From NCBI GenBank assembly GCA_021202205.1, contig JAJQDJ010000112.1, forward strand, positions 1-15,595: 15,595 nucleotides of DNA, given 5' to 3'. The notes below the pieces were generated by a model, which saw only the letters and a program-made list of their open reading frames with translations, made no database searches and was not told where the DNA came from. A program made the translations under genes and the position numbers. This DNA comes from Erysipelotrichaceae bacterium (GTDB lineage Bacteria; Bacillota_I; Bacilli_A; Erysipelotrichales; Coprobacillaceae). Shown one piece after another: positions 15,377 through 15,595 of the stretch. Position 1 is the stretch's first letter. The number at the start of each line of letters is the position of its first letter.

Positions 15377-15595
15377 CTATTGAGCTTTAGAAACAGCTTC
15401 TAAGATAGCTGATAAATTGATTGTGCAAGAACTTGTTAAGTCTTCACCAATTGCATAGCCACTTTCATCAACTTCAGTTGCTGTAATTTCATCAATTGTC
15501 TTACCTTCACAATATTCTTCAAATGCAGCAGCTTGTTCATACCATTCGCCACCACCATCAATATTGCCTAAGCTTGCTGAATAATCTTTCATACC
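15377..15595 (-). CDS. C-terminal fragment of a protein of unknown function, cut by window edge
   Basis: Only the last 72-73 codons are present. An ATG occurs at 15592, but the frame stays open to the edge (GGT before the ATG). The start of the visible part (GMKDYSASLGNIDGGGEWYEQ) reads as the interior of a domain, so the true start is outside. The fragment is acidic and soluble, with EWYEQAAAFEEYCEGKTIDEI, a DESGYAIGEDLTSS segment and a final helix INLSAILEAVSKAQ. From memory, similar tails occur on uncharacterised, often secreted or FMN-binding-domain proteins of gut Bacillota, but no flavinylation motif is visible here. Its position next to apbE makes an ApbE substrate a reasonable guess, not a finding. 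Confidence 0.6.
   Translation of the reverse strand, partial: GMKDYSASLGNIDGGGEWYEQAAAFEEYCEGKTIDEITATEVDESGYAIGEDLTSSCTINLSAILEAVSKAQ

Overview
The window is low-GC, AT-rich DNA in which every supported gene lies on the minus strand. The gene content and style suggest a Bacillota anaerobe, plausibly of the Erysipelotrichales/Coprobacillaceae type. The pointers are short intergenic gaps, AGGAGG-like ribosome binding sites, a Firmicutes-type DnaE with a degenerate PHP domain, a PolA without a 3'-5' exonuclease active site, and a pyrimidine-nucleoside phosphorylase of Bacillus type. The taxonomic placement is inference. No RNA gene, insertion sequence, CRISPR array or phage gene was seen, and no gene-free stretch exceeds 300 bases.

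In transcription order (right to left) there are four blocks. (1) A redox or envelope block: the C-terminal end of an unidentified protein running off the right edge (15377-15595), an ApbE flavin transferase lipoprotein (14184-15296) and a small TSCPD-domain protein (13932-14171), closed by a strong terminator. (2) A replication and information block: a four-helix membrane protein of unknown role, DnaE, PolA and the initiator-tRNA formylase Fmt. DnaE and PolA overlap, PolA and Fmt are nearly abutting, and a terminator follows Fmt. (3) A pyrimidine-nucleoside phosphorylase gene, then an RpiR/SIS-type regulator with its own promoter and terminator. (4) A MerR-family regulator fused to a SAM-dependent methyltransferase, followed by the four-gene dTDP-L-rhamnose operon rmlA-rmlC-rmlB-rmlD, whose genes all overlap by 1 or 4 bases and end at a terminator.

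The most interesting signal is at 3454-3484. Between the merR-methyltransferase stop codon and rmlA lies a promoter with near-consensus -35 (TTGACC) and -10 (TATATT) boxes separated by 19 bp, and a 21-bp palindrome fills the spacer. Overlong spacers carrying a dyad are the hallmark of MerR-activated promoters, so the upstream MerR-methyltransferase probably switches on dTDP-rhamnose synthesis. Coupling a methyltransferase-fused MerR protein to a cell-surface sugar operon is, as far as I know, not a textbook arrangement.

Several start sites were adjusted from the longest open frame on ribosome-binding-site grounds: rmlA (3430), the RpiR-type gene (5450), the small membrane gene (13846) and apbE (a TTG start at 15296).
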